This document shows, in pieces, positions 22,893 to 34,894 of a stretch of 64,000 nucleotides of DNA (positions are counted from its first letter, which is position 1; every line of letters starts with the position of its first letter). The stretch covers positions 682,001-746,000 of the forward strand of contig CM007990.1 in the NCBI GenBank assembly GCA_002189035.1, given 5' to 3'. This stretch comes from Utricularia gibba. Lineage: Eukaryota > Streptophyta > Magnoliopsida > Lamiales > Lentibulariaceae. The translations under genes and the position numbers were made by a program. The notes beneath the pieces are model-generated. The model made no database searches and had not been told where the DNA came from. It was given only the letters and a program-made list of their open reading frames with translations.

Positions 22893-22928
22893 ATGACTGA
22901 AACTTATAGTGAAATCATTAAGCCCGAG
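22893..22928 (+). pseudogene. First coding exon of a SKP1-like (ASK20/21-type) gene; the rest is missing
   Basis: The 12-codon exon MTETYSEIIKPE ends at a good donor (GAG|GTATGG). It resembles the opening of Arabidopsis ASK20/ASK21, SKP1-like proteins that link F-box proteins to cullin in SCF ubiquitin ligases. In those genes the next exon should carry a KSYIWLQT-type stretch. I find no such exon in the following about 540 bp before the convergent U-box kinase gene ends at 23466. The position, between a PIP1 and a U-box kinase, is where I recall ASK20 (At2g45950). I therefore call it a relic with an intact promoter and first exon. The exon is short and the homology is from memory, so chance similarity is possible. 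Confidence 0.4.
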
Positions 22929-23465
22929 GTATGGTGATTGCCAGTGCTTTTGTTTTTTTTGTTGTGGTACATCTGCGATATGCTTTCAAATTTTTATTGC
23001 CATTCTTTAAGCATGGTTCCAGGTTCAGTTCTGATGTTTGAGTTGTCCTGTCTCGGCAACATTAATCAAAGAATGTGATTATCCATGTCAACCAATTTTC
23101 TTCCTTCTATATTAATTTGTTGGGACTATTCATTGTAAACTGTTGTTCCGTTTTGTGTTTTTTTTCTATGAGCCAGATATTGTTGGAAGTTCTAACAAAG
23201 CTAAGTGAAACACGATTTGAGTTCGTGTGTTCAATAAGCACTCCTGAGATCCAACTTTTACCAGGCCCCCTGTTCTTCATATTACTTCCAAGAGATCGAT
23301 GCCGTCACAAGGACATACTCACATGATTTAGCTTTGTTATTGTTCATGTGCAGCTGATGGATTTGCAAAACCGTTACTGATTGGATGAGGGAACAAATGA
23401 TTGGCAGGATTTTCTATGTATATGTGGTATTGACATTTTCTGTAGCATAACAAGGTAACGAGGTG
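22929..23465. other. Downstream of the SKP1-like relic; no gene seen
   Basis: T-rich sequence with an open frame at 23075-23326 that is not similar to SKP1 proteins. It may be remaining intron or 3' material of the lost gene. Confidence 0.35.
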
Positions 23466-26400
23466 TTAATGGCACCGTTGATGCCACTCTTGTATAGCGG
23501 AGCGGAGAGCATGATTAGGCACCAGTTCCGTGTGCGGAAGGTCAAGGCCTGTGGTTGGGGAAGTATCATGCCCACTCTCTAGCCATCCCTTAATAGCTTC
23601 TGAATCATAGGTGAACCCATCGCCAGCCACCACTGGGTCTCTCATGATTTCCTGCATATCATGCCACAATGCTGGTGAGTGATTTCCGTACCAGTTAATC
23701 AATCCTATTGTACATGGAAGAAGCCAACAGGGACATCATACCAACCTGGAAGATGGGGCACACGAAGTAGGATGGTAGCTCCTCTGAAATACAGGCTCCA
23801 TATGTAACTTTCATTGGTTCGAGAAGTCTCCACACCTCTGAGGCTAGGTTCGGGCGATGCTTCTTATCCCTATTAGTGCAGCGGATAGCAAGACGAGCCA
23901 GTTGTTCTGCTGCCACAAATGGCCAATCTCCCGCTGTTGGGTCGAGTACATCTCTCAGGTTTCCATTTTGTATTGCAGTTTGGATTTCGGGGGCTATCCC
24001 CTTTGCAGGCTTTCCACTTAAAAGCCTAAGTACTATGATTCCAAAGGAGTAAACATCAGACCTGGTCGTGAGTTCTCCATGCTCGAGAACTTCCGGAGCA
24101 ATGTAATCTCGGGTTCCCATTGCCTGATCCAGCCAGAAACATCTTGTTGTATCATTCTCGTCTTGTGAGAGCTCATGACTTAATCCGAAGTCACAGAGCT
24201 TGCTTACACAGTTAGCATCCAAGAGAACATTGGATGGCTTCAGATCACCATGAACAACACCATGTGGGGACAAGAATGCAAGAAAATTAGAGCTGAGCAC
24301 AGTTCTGATGCAATGCGAATTCGAGTTCGCCATGTCAATGGTGGAGTGTTGCCTTTGCAGTCGAGACGATCGTGAAGGTCCCCCCCTGGGATATATTCGT
24401 AAACCAGTGCACAAACTTCAGGGCAGGCCCCAATAAGTGATATGATGTTTGGATGCCTCAACTTGCTCAATATATCAACCTGAAAATACAGTGATCACAA
24501 AGGGAGAATTGCTTCCAGCTTACATATGAAGGAATATTTACCTCCTGACGAAACTGAAGAGGTCCTTGAGAACTCCGTGGGTTCAACATCTTTACAGCTA
24601 CTTTTGTGTGCCGGAGATTTGCCAAGTACACTTTTCCGTAGCCACCTCCTCCAATCTCACATGATGGGCTGAATTTGTTTGTTGCCTCTCGGATTTCAGA
24701 GTAAGAGAACTCCAGAAACAACTGAGAAGAACATGATGAAGTTGATGTCTTCCTCAGCCTTTCAGCTTCCCTGAGAGCATGGTCACGCTCCATCTCCAGT
24801 TCATCTCTTTCTTTCTTGTACTGTTGCAACAAGTCGACAGCAGAACGCATCTTTGTTTCCAAGTCCTCAACCATTCTGTCAGACTCTGCAACCTGATTCT
24901 CTAAGGATGACTTAAGTTCTTGAGCAATCCTGAGCTCATTCTTCACTCCATCAAGTTCCAATCTTGTGTTTTCGGCATCTTCCTTGCTTTTAGACAAAGT
25001 CTCTTCCAGAAGTCTTACTTTCGCAGAATGCAGAGCTTCAGCGGCTTTCAACTGAAACCATTGGAAAGAAAAAAAAGCAACACAGCTAAGCATCTTTCCT
25101 TTTGGTGTTAGAGGTAAATAATGCATGTTTAGGAGTAGTGTAGCAGCAGTACTCTGCGAATTGCTTCTATTGCATCTTTTTCAGCCTTCATGCGCTTGAT
25201 TGAATCTTCGTAAGCTTCTTTTTTGGATGTTTCAGCCTCGGTCGCAAACTGCTGAAGTCGATCATAAAGACCATCATCTGTAGCTTCCTGCAAGAAAAAA
25301 GAAAAAGACATGATAAGGAGACTAAGTACATCCATTTCTTCCATGCAGTGATGAGATATACTTACAACAGCGAGAAACGTGAGTCCATCCTCAATCTCTT
25401 CAGTAGCAGGCGGCAAGGAAACTGCACCATCAGCATCTGTTCTACCTACTGAATATTGAGGAGGTAATTTTGAAAGAACACTATAATTTCTCTGTGGAGA
25501 TCTTTTATCCCAATCAAGTTTAGGGTATTGGCTAAAAGGACGTTGAGGAGACCCCCACTCACAGCCTAGCTTTGACCGAGACATAAAAGAATTTTCAGAG
25601 TGGACTCTATGATATGCATTTTGGGACTCTGCATGGCTATTTCTGGTCCGAGGTGTTGAACTTGTGCTTCCTGAGGTACATGAAATGCTCGAACTCCCTT
25701 GAAATAGCGGCGACTCAGCAGTGATAGTGCTCTGTTTACTTTCCCTAAACAGGTTTGGGCAGTAGAGTCAAGACTCTTGGGATGATGAGGGGAACAGCGC
25801 ACGAGGAACATACCTAGTGTATATGAGGTTCCCCTTGCATACAAGCCAAATGTGGCAGAAACTTGGAGCTTCCCTTCGAACATAGTTCGCTTTCCTAGAG
25901 TTGGGCTCCTTCATCCTCCTGCAACACACAGCGGATGTAGGAAACACACTGACTTTGAAAGGGGAAAAACAGTGAAAGAGGCATACTTGGAGAAGGATCT
26001 GTTAGCTGCTGCCCCCATGACAAGCCACTTGATCTCATTCTGTACAATGAGATCCACTATTCCCTTCTCAACACAGCTGCTCTCTTCCACAACTTTCGTT
26101 GCCTCCACCTAAACAGCCACAGCAGCAGCAAAGCTAAGACCCCTGAGCAAATCCAGTGGATGTGAAATTTGGGAGATGAAGTTTGGAACCCGAGCCATTA
26201 CCCCTGCTTTCCCACATGCCAGTGTATAGGAATCCAGCAACCTGTGCATCTTTTCCCTCTCCTCATCATCATATTCCTTAGCCCGGCCTTCATCCACCAT
26301 TCTTCTAGGAAGCATAGTAATCCCTGCAACCAACGAGTGTTGTCTTCAGCAAGTAGTTGCATAAAAAAGCACAAAGAGGGAAACTGACCAGAGGGTATTC

Positions 26401-26578
26401 TTTCAGCAGGCTTGTGAATGTGGAGAATGCATATCGTTTTCCCTTGGGACTTCTCCAGTGCCCAATTCAGAACAGTCTCACTCTCCTTGGCATCCTTACC
26501 CAGGGCGACAAACAGAGCATCCTCCTCCAGTCCCGGAAACGACGCCGTTCTCGCCGCCCCCTCCCCAGACGCCTCCAT
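23466..26578 (-). CDS. PUB33-like: U-box domain protein kinase, PUB33-like: USP domain, coiled coil, kinase, U-box (one apparent frameshift)
   Basis: A plant-specific fusion of a universal-stress-protein (USP)-like nucleotide-binding domain, a coiled coil, a Ser/Thr kinase and a C-terminal U-box E3 ligase domain. Exons are 26578-26389, 26323-26202, 26108-25987, 25918-25814, 25744-25366, 25287-25153, 25051-24542, 24479-23746 and 23651-23466, about 827 residues. Seen in order: USP (VALGKDAKESETVLNWALE...LVMGAAANRS), Ser-rich linker, coiled coil (ESDRMVEDLETKMRSAVDLL), kinase with GGGGYGKVY, VAVKML, HGDLKPSN, CDFGLS and APEVLEHGE, and U-box (DPVVAGDGFTYDSEAIKGWL). The catalytic loop is HGD, not HRD, making it a non-RD kinase. 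Frame breaks at plus-strand GGGG 24266-24269; one base restores HSCPPHGVVHGD. Start is ATG 26578; an upstream in-frame TTG is not used. From memory the family member here is At2g45910. Confidence 0.93.
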
Positions 26579-29516
26579 CAAACCCCTTGCTTCAGAAAAT
26601 CAGCAGCACTCGACGACAACTACAAGAAGACACTTCCATTAAATGCGAGGAGGCGGCTTCCTCTTCCTCCCCTTACCCGTTGCCCATCAGCATTGACTTG
26701 TTCTTTTACACGTCATATCCCCTGATTCTATCCAGAGAAAAGGAATCTTCCGAATGTACTGCGAAGCTCACACTTCTCTTCTGGAAATCCCTAGAACGTT
26801 GAATCCGTCACCGACTGCTTCGTCCCCTTCCTCTTCTGAAAACAAAAAATCTCCGGTCGTGGAGCCTCTTCCGCCTCCGGCTGTTTTGTCGTTTGTAGCA
26901 TTTCAAGTCTAATTAGTATAAAAACATTAATAACTTATCAAAATCAAAATAACTGTGATACAATATTCTGAATATCATTTTCAATTTCAATTTCTTCGTC
27001 CTGATTTCTAATAATATCATTTTTTTTCCATGACAAAATCATCAAAATGACCCTACAAATCCCTTGTGAAGTGACATCCGGTAACCCTAAAGCCCACACA
27101 CCGTGGTTTCAATTTTCAATGGTCAGGATTCAAGTTTTGATGGTCAATGGTCAAAACTCGATCAATAATGCCCGCCCAAATCAATTCATCCCATCTTATT
27201 TTATACATTTTTTTTTCAATTATAAATCATTATACCTTTGTTCCATTTTCTTGCCACCGATCACATATATGTTGTGTGTGTGTGTCATCTCGATTTTAAG
27301 TATCCGGATTCGCAATCGGATCCAAGTTTATGATCCGGGAATGTTAGAAAAGGGATATTGATAATCTGTGATTGTATGTATTATTCATGGGTTCATGAAT
27401 TGGGACGACAATCTCCCATAAGATCAGACAAGAAGAAGGAAGAGGCCTTGTGATTTTTTAAATCATGTGTTGACCGCGTAAGACCCGGTCCTTGTTCGTT
27501 GCAGCGCACCCTGGTCCCAGGATGTTTGTCTTTATCTTTTTTTTTTTCTTTTTTTGAAAATAATATATTCGAGATATTATATTTAGAATTATTCGATTTT
27601 TGAAAATATGGTCACGAGCGCCAATATGATCAGGGTGTATTGGGCATAATTTCTAAAGATGTTTTTGAAAATAAATTATATTTTCTGATTTCTAATACAA
27701 ATTTGCTGATTTTAAAAATGTTTTAAAAATAACTTGGAACTCATTCTCTAGTTTAATAAATTGAATAATATTCAATAATTTTTAATTATATTTTGAAAAT
27801 TATTATGTAGATGAATTGAATTCATTTTAAAGTATATTCATTAATTTGAATTGAATCGGATCAAATTCATGATTTTATAATAATGATTATTAGGGTTGAG
27901 CAAATTTCGGTTAGTATCTGAAAAAACCGATTAACGGAATTGAACCAACAAAATTCGGTTCAGTTTCGGTTAGTAAAATTTGAATTATCGGTTAGTTCGA
28001 TTATTTACTAAATTAATCGTTTTTTAGACATTTAGATAAATTTTATGTATTTTCGGTTTTTATTCGATTTTAATTATCAATTAATGCATTTATTCGATTA
28101 TCGGTTGGATTTCAAAGAAATTTTGGTCATATTAATTAAAAAATTAGGGGAAAATTGCTTTTTTGAAATGAGGAAATGAATGGGGTATGGTGTGATGTTT
28201 AGATCAACGTAGGGGAGTAAATGGTATTAATACTGAGTAGGAGAAAAGGGTATCATTAATGAGCGGCCAGGCCATGGTGGCGTTGGCCGTTGGGAAAGGG
28301 GGTGCCGTCCTTTTCCATGTCTCGCCGGTGGCTCCTCCTCCTAGGGACCGGCGGCCGACGCCTCGATGGGTTTAATGTGGGGTAAAATAAAATATTTCCA
28401 TGTTGATGAATCCAAAAACATTCCTTTTTATTCAATACGAATATTTAATAGTATTTATATGGTGGATGCCGGGCGGGGGCCGGTGGCCTGATTTCCAGCC
28501 GGCCCCGGCCCGCCTTGTCCTAGTGGCGACTTCAAAACAGGTGTAAGGAGTGTGGGTGTATTTTACTGATGTGTGTGAGCTGTGAAGTTCTGGTTTTTCA
28601 TGGTGGGCTCTTGGCGCTTGCAGCAGGGGGGCTGATGGCGAAATCCCGTTTCTTTGATTCTTCTCTCACTGAAAAGAAAGAGAAGCTGCGCACCCACAAA
28701 TTTTTTTCTTGATTTCCGCTTGCTTGCCGCCTTTAATGGCTGCCCCACGTTTCTTCTCTTTATCGTTATAATAAGTGGCCCCTCTGGGTTCCTGGATGGT
28801 GGAATCGGATGCCCGTTCCAAGATGTAAAGCTTGGTCTTTGTGCTCTCTGCGTTCGGTACTCTTTCCTGCATTCGATTTCATGCCACTAGTGGTGAATGC
28901 AGTTGCCTGCACAATGCATGTACCTTGCTTTGTGTAAGGCTCTTGGGAAGTTTTTTTCTAAAAGAATGGAGAAACTGATCAGTCGCTTTCGTTCTGCATT
29001 TTTTACTCCGTTTTTCCTTTTTTATTGCCTCTCCACATTGAAAACATCGCCACTTAATTGACTTCTGGGTTCAGCTGCATTCCTCCAGAGAAGACTTGGA
29101 GTTCCATAAGTTTTGTGATCTGGATAAATAAGCATTGTGGTTTGCGTGTCTCCAATGCTGAATTGCTTTTGAAAATTTGGATTCCCTGAATCCTGGAGTG
29201 CATTATAAGGATCTTTGTTAGTTTGGACTTCTTGTCACTTTTTGTGATATAATCTTGAAAGCAAGGTCTAGATTCTGTTTTTTGGGGGATCAGGGCAAAA
29301 AAGGAACAGAATTTGTCTCCATCTGGAAGAGAAGAGGCAAAAGGGTGCTTCTTTGTCCAAGAGAAAGGATGGTGTGACAGTGAACTTAGCTTTCGCCCTG
29401 TGCTAGCTTCAGCATCGTCCTGGATTCTTGAACTGCATTGTGACGTCAAGCTTACGGTAATTATTTTGATCCTGAATCATATGTTCCTGCATGCCTTCTC
29501 CCTTTCTGATTAGCCA
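26579..29516. other. 2.9 kb intergenic region: promoters, AT-rich DNA and a GC-rich islet
   Basis: Upstream of the U-box kinase (right to about 26900) and of the TRM gene (from about 28560, a probable leader exon and intron ending at ATTAG near 29514). Between them the DNA is AT-rich with a short (GT)n run near 27274. A degenerate CGGTTAGT/TTCGGTT-rich block lies at about 27905-28110, of the kind often left by old plant transposons. A GC-rich islet of about 280 bp at 28260-28540 has no coding frame I can support. Confidence 0.4.
27905..28110. repeat. Degenerate TTCGGTT/CGGTTAGT-rich low-complexity repeat
   Basis: The motifs TTTCGGTTAGT, ATCGGTTAGTTCG, TTCGGTTCAG and TATTCGATTATCGGTT recur within about 200 bp. 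There are no terminal repeats or target-site duplications that I can define. Confidence 0.4.
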
Positions 29517-29600
29517 TGGAACCCAGTTTATGGAGAAGAAATCCAGGAAAGGCCTTTCAAGTCATGGAAGGTTGCAGACTGGATGCGTATCTGGTTTGAT
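29517..29600 (+). other. Upstream ORF overlapping the TRM start codon
   Basis: The ATG at 29517 sits in a strong Kozak-like context (GCCATGG). It opens a 27-codon frame (MEPSLWRRNPGKAFQVMEGC...) ending in TGA at 29598-29600. The main TRM start at 29530 lies 13 bp downstream in another frame, so ribosomes starting at the first ATG would miss it. Either this is translational control by an overlapping uORF, or a base is missing here as elsewhere in the window. Confidence 0.4.
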
Positions 29601-32571
29601 TAACATGCTTGATTTCCGTCGTGGTCGATCCACTAGGCGGTTGCTTTCTGATAGACAACCTTCTATAAATCAAAATTCTGGTATGTTTTTGGCTAAGTGT
29701 CTTTCAGTAACCACATCATACTGGGGTAAGAAAGCAGTTTTTGACTCACGTTCTTTTGTTATAACAGCTGAGCATGTTGAAGGTTCTGAAGGCACAGAGG
29801 TAGTATTTTTAGCTATTTTTTTGTCACATTTTGATGTGTATTGATTCTGGTTATCTCAGGAACCCAAGGAGGCTGCGATTCCAATGATTGGTTTTGGTAA
29901 AACAAGTGTGAAGGAGCTCATGGAGGAAGACATGCTCAACGAGGAAGGTGTGATGATGAGTCCTTCATGCCAGAGCTTTCAAGATAGTGACGAAGATCAT
30001 CCGAATATGAGTCGAAATGGACAGCATGAAATTCAATCCCCATCAGTATCTGAGAGGGATGATGTGAAATGCTCATGTAAGAAACTTGGTGATCTTGATG
30101 TCACAGAAACTTCGGATAGTCGTCATGTTCTTGAGATAATTGAGGAGCACTTGGCCCAGATAAGTGCAGAATGTCTAACAGACAATAGTTCTCGTGATGT
30201 TCTTGATGTGCTCTCGGCTCAGGCAGTCACAGAAACTGATAAAAAGCTGATGGCAGCAGTCAAACTGCTTATGGAACGGAAACTGAGCAAGGTAAGGAAT
30301 TTTGAGGAGGAAAATCCTTCTAGTTCTGGAGAGTTCATGGATGCTATAGAAGTATTCACCGCAAATTATACTGTGTTCTTGGAACTACTAAAATCTGTAA
30401 AGGTTACTGCCATCAAGACTTCTCCGACTGTATCAAATATACTTGATTGTGAACTGGGGATCATAAAGGCGGATGGATACCATAGCCACAAACAACTATA
30501 TTTCCTTCGAAAAAAGAGAAAGTCTCTTGAGAGCCTCATTCCAGGAGGGAAGAAAGGATGCCATTCTTCTCTTGTTGGGTTGAAGCCAGGTTCTTTGGCA
30601 CAAAATCCAGGAATGGAAGTTGCAATCAGAAGCAATTCTATACCATACTTTCAGATGTATAATAGTGTGCAGGATGAGAGACACAAATGGTTCAAGCTCT
30701 CTTTTACTGAAATCAAAAGAAAGCTATGGCATTCCATGTTAAAGGAGAAAACAGTGATCCCATCTGATAAGCTAATGTTTCAGTATTCTCCTAGGCAAAA
30801 AAACAGAAAAAATAGTCAAAGACATGGCGTGAGGGGAAACATGGGATGGAGTTCTCCAAATAGAAACCATTTCTATACTGAAAGATTCACTTTATCATCC
30901 CCTATCAGGAATGGAGAACATGAGATGGGGGAGATCACCTTGAAACATCGAAGAGTTGGTGGATTTGATATTGATAATGAGGCTAAGAAACATATAGCAA
31001 AAATGCTGACAAATGTGGATGAAAATATTGATTCTATGACAAGGCAGATGCCCAAGCCTTTCGGCAGGATACTGCATGATTCTGTTAATGATATCCCTTC
31101 CTGCTCCAACGTTGGGGAGTTCGAGGATTATAGCTCCATTTCAGAATGTGGGCAAAACTTGAACAGGCAGCCATCCATCATGGGTGTTGATACTGACGAT
31201 GACAAAGTGAATCCCATTGCAACAGATTCTTGTATCCCTTTCCGAGATGATGAGAAGCTCTTCCTGGAAGGTAAACTAGTCATCATTTTGATATGCCATT
31301 ACCATAATGGTGGAGAAACATCAAATACTAACTCAATTCATTTCTTATGGTTGGCAGAGATTGCAGTCACACTGGAATCACAACCTGATCAACAAGGAGA
31401 AGTTCATGAATTCTCTGGGTCATGTAATATTTCAACAGATAGAAATATCCATGACGCAGGCATGACAAAAACCAGCTCCAAAGATGATGTCTGTCAATGT
31501 TTGGAGTCTACCCAATGCTCGAAACCAGTAAGATCTCATTCCATGTTCCATTCATGTGCCCTTTGATGACGAGATCTCAATGGTTTCTACCTCAGCAGAA
31601 CTGTCCTAGCTATTGTTCAGCACAATCATATTCACTTATGCTGATTTTCTTTATATCCCTTTCAGGATTTTGTGGAAGAAGGCAGCATGCTTTCCTCGTC
31701 AGATGTTTCAACGTTCCATTCTTCTGGTATCAGAGAATTGGGTTGTGACCATGCCATTGACAAACTAGAGCAGCCTAGTCCTGTATCTGTTCTTGAGTCA
31801 TTGTTCATGGATGATGCTAGCAGTCCAGCAAGTATATTGTCTGAGCCAGGTTATACATTGCTCAAAGCATCCATAGAAAATAGCATGCCTTGAATTCTTC
31901 TTTATAAATCATTATTAAAAGCTATGAATTTCTGCATTTCAGGAAGTGGAATTGAACATCAACACATAATTTTTGAGGAGCAGTGCATGGTTAGTGACGA
32001 AAGAATTTGCACAAGAATTTCAATGGAGGATGAGGAATCTCCATTCGAGTATGTTGAGGCGGTGCTGCTTGGCTCAGGTTTGGATTGGAATGAATTTCAC
32101 GTCCGCTGGCTTTCTTCTCAACAAATTCTTGACTCATCTCTATTTGAAGAGGTCGAGCTGTTCTCTAACCGTAGTCGCTGTGAGCAAAAGCTCCTCTTTG
32201 ATTGTGCTAATGAAGCTTTATTGGGTGTTTGCAACACTTGCTTCAGTTGTTTCACTTGCAAAGAAAGAATTGGATCATTCCAAAGTTCTGAGGAGCTTAT
32301 CAATGAGATATGGAGGCAGGTTGAATGGTATCTCTTTCACCAAGTTCAAGCAAATTCTCTGGATCAGCTTGTTCGATTAGACTTGGCCAGATCTGGAAAA
32401 TGGATGAATTTCCAACCAGATATTGAGCTTCTTTTTTTTGAGTTTGAGGAAACAGTTTTGGATGAACTGTTGGAAGACACCATTCTCAGCTTTGAAAAGG
32501 TTTCATCGCATCAAGAATCACCACCAGTTACTCAAGATGAATCTGTGCCAGCTAATGACACCATTATGTAG
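29530..32571 (+). CDS. TRM-family protein with C-terminal DUF4378 domain
   Basis: TON1-Recruiting-Motif-type proteins bind microtubules or recruit the TON1/TON2/PP2A complex that organises cortical arrays and the preprophase band. Exons are 29530-29680, 29768-29799, 29860-31270, 31358-31527, 31666-31849 and 31943-32571, 858 residues. Seen are a basic N-terminus (MEKKSRKGLSS, LINMLDFRRGRSTRRLLSD), a conserved GFGKTSVKELMEEDM motif near residue 70, a long polar low-complexity middle, and the DUF4378 region (SPFEYVEAVLLGSGLDWNEF, LFDCANEALLGVCN, EIWRQVEWYLFHQV). Lengths sum in frame with no break. In Arabidopsis the gene between the PUB33-like kinase and ROPGEF4 is, from memory, TRM13 (At2g45900), which fits. 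The role is inferred from the family. Confidence 0.85.
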
Positions 32572-33087
32572 ACTAAGGCCAGAACATGAAGGGTTCATCA
32601 GACAGTTATTTTTCCCTCCTGCTGCTGTTGAAGGTCAGACATAACTCTTTTTTGTTCAAGTACCGAGTGTGTTATGCAATTCATCAAAATCTATGTATTA
32701 TTTGTCTGATGTTTTACATAGCTTTCGATGAATTCATTCAAAAATATAAGATATGTTGAGCCTGTGATGCAATAGCCATTCTGCTTGGAAACTCCTTGTG
32801 TTTTTCCCCTTTTGCAAGGAATTTCATACGAACTGTTTCCAAGTTGCAATGCACACAATAAGGGCAATCCTACATGCATTGGATGAACACTCTGGGGTAA
32901 TAATGCAGGGCATTTTGTCGTTATTATTATCTTTGAACCAAAATGTAGTGCAGCAACAGCATAGAGCGATATAGGTTAATGAAAGTAACATCATTTGTTA
33001 GAAAAGGTATCAATGGCAGACTTGTGCCCACCGGGTGAAGTGATTCTAAGTTCTTGGCTGCCTAGAAAAAATGAAAACTTCCTTGAT
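32572..33087. other. Convergent 3' region between TRM and RopGEF genes
   Basis: 3' untranslated and spacer DNA of two tail-to-tail genes. No separate feature is seen. Confidence 0.5.
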
Positions 33088-34894
33088 CTAGTCACCTATT
33101 CTGTCTGGAGATTTCATAACTTTATCTGCAAACAGCACATCCTCAATCCATGCAACAATGCTGAATGCCATGCTTTCCAGTACTCTGGAGTAGCTCTCAA
33201 GCACTGCTTGCCCAACATCCTGCAAGGAATTGGAGAAAATGAGCCATGTATATTTGTGTTTGCTTGTTCTTCTCCATAAACTATTGAACATGCCTTGTTA
33301 TGTTGGATTTTGCTAGCGTCAAGTGCAGTTTGTGAAAGTTCAGGATATCTGAGCTTCAAGCACAACAACAGGGCTTCTGCTCTTTGTGCAAGAATGTGGT
33401 TTCTCTTACTCCTGTCAACATCTAGGACGAGGCCCTTAACCATTTCCCAGGATGATTTTGAGTAACTGGACACTTTCCGGCGCCATGCATGGATTGAGGC
33501 TTCCACCTCGTCTGCAAGTTCAAGGGCCTCATGCTCAGAGCTTATGCTGAGAGAATCAAGCAAATGATCCGGCGAAAAAACTTCAGCATCGTGCAGGTAG
33601 CGGTAAGTTTCGTCTCCTACACTTGCTTTTCCACTCTGTTTATCAGTAAAAAAGAAAAAAACAGTGAGTAGTAAGCAACCTTGAGGACATGACATTTTCC
33701 AAAAGGCTTCTGCTACCTTAGGGATGGAAGCAAGGAATGATTCCGGGATCTGCATTTCTGCAAGTATTCCACTGTTTATCGCCATGGCGGCCTTGTGGAT
33801 TTGATTGGCACAGTTACGCTTCTGCTTCAGAAGTTTCTTGATTTTCTCAGAAAGCCCCTCTTCAGGAACACATGGAACTGGTAACCACCATTTCTCTTGT
33901 TTTCTCGGAGTCACTGGCTGAGTGATGATCCTCCTAGTCGACCCTAAAGAATTTCCAGACATGCTTCTCTTTTCTGCATACCAGAACTCTGCATCCTGGA
34001 AACTGTCCAATATTTCCTGACAAGGAACATGTATGTATACAAGATGATCACCAGCTTCAAACAGAGAGAAGCAAGCACTAGTACTCAGTGCATGGAAGAG
34101 TCCTTTACCAGAAGCATTGCATCTAACTTCTTCAGTGCTGGCAAGTTGATGTAAATGTCTTTTCTTGGAAAACTCGTCATCACCTGAACCATGCCTTCAC
34201 AAAATCATTTGGGCTTCTAGAAAGAATGCAGTTTCAGAAAGATGAAGAAGGTTGATGCAGTGGTACCTCCATTGATGTTCCATCCTTCAAAGTTTGCAAA
34301 GTGGGTCTGAATTCTTGTATGTGATCACAGACAGATAGAAGGCAGTTCACTTCTCTCTTCCACATTGTCTTCTTTTCAGGATGCAGAGGCTGTAATCTAT
34401 GGTGCTCACCAAACACAGAAGCTGCAGTGCACAACACATACTTCTAGATGAAAAACATTGTACTTGACAGTAAAATTAGAGTTCAATGTTGCATACCGTA
34501 GAGGTTTGTGATTGCATTCGACAGTGCCACAGCGCTGCAGACCCCCTTTCCACTTCCGGACATGTCTTCTCCTAGCAGCAGTTTTGAAAACCTCTCCTTC
34601 ATCAACTCCATCTCTGCAAATCATAAACTCCCATCACTGAAAAAGGCCAGGAACCAACTGAAAATCCACTGGATCATCACCTGAATCCACAACTTCTTCA
34701 TTCTTCATAAGTTTTGAGAGAGCTTCTGGAGCCGGCGACTTCATTCCCTGCCAGCTGATGGTAGGATTCACATCAGAGAAGCAGTTTTCATCCGATAACA
34801 CAGATGCATCAGAGTGAGTTCTGCTGTCTGCACTAAAAAGCGAGTAGCTCATTCCGAGATCAAAAATGTCTTCGAAACTTGATCTTCTATCCAT
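33088..34894 (-). CDS. ROPGEF4-like: Rop guanine nucleotide exchange factor (PRONE domain)
   Basis: PRONE-domain proteins activate ROP (plant Rho) GTPases at the plasma membrane, controlling polar growth of root hairs and pollen tubes and secondary-wall patterning, usually downstream of receptor kinases. Exons are 34894-34681, 34613-34497, 34421-34267, 34183-34109, 34016-33717, 33635-33294 and 33219-33088, 444 residues. PRONE hallmarks are [126 protein letters not shown] and [22 protein letters not shown]. The N-terminus is short and variable and the C-terminal tail after PRONE is very short. Intron 6 begins with GC (AAG|GCATGT at 33294/33293), otherwise GT-AG. I see no frame break. The neighbour order supports ROPGEF4 (At2g45890 from memory). 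Confidence 0.93.
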
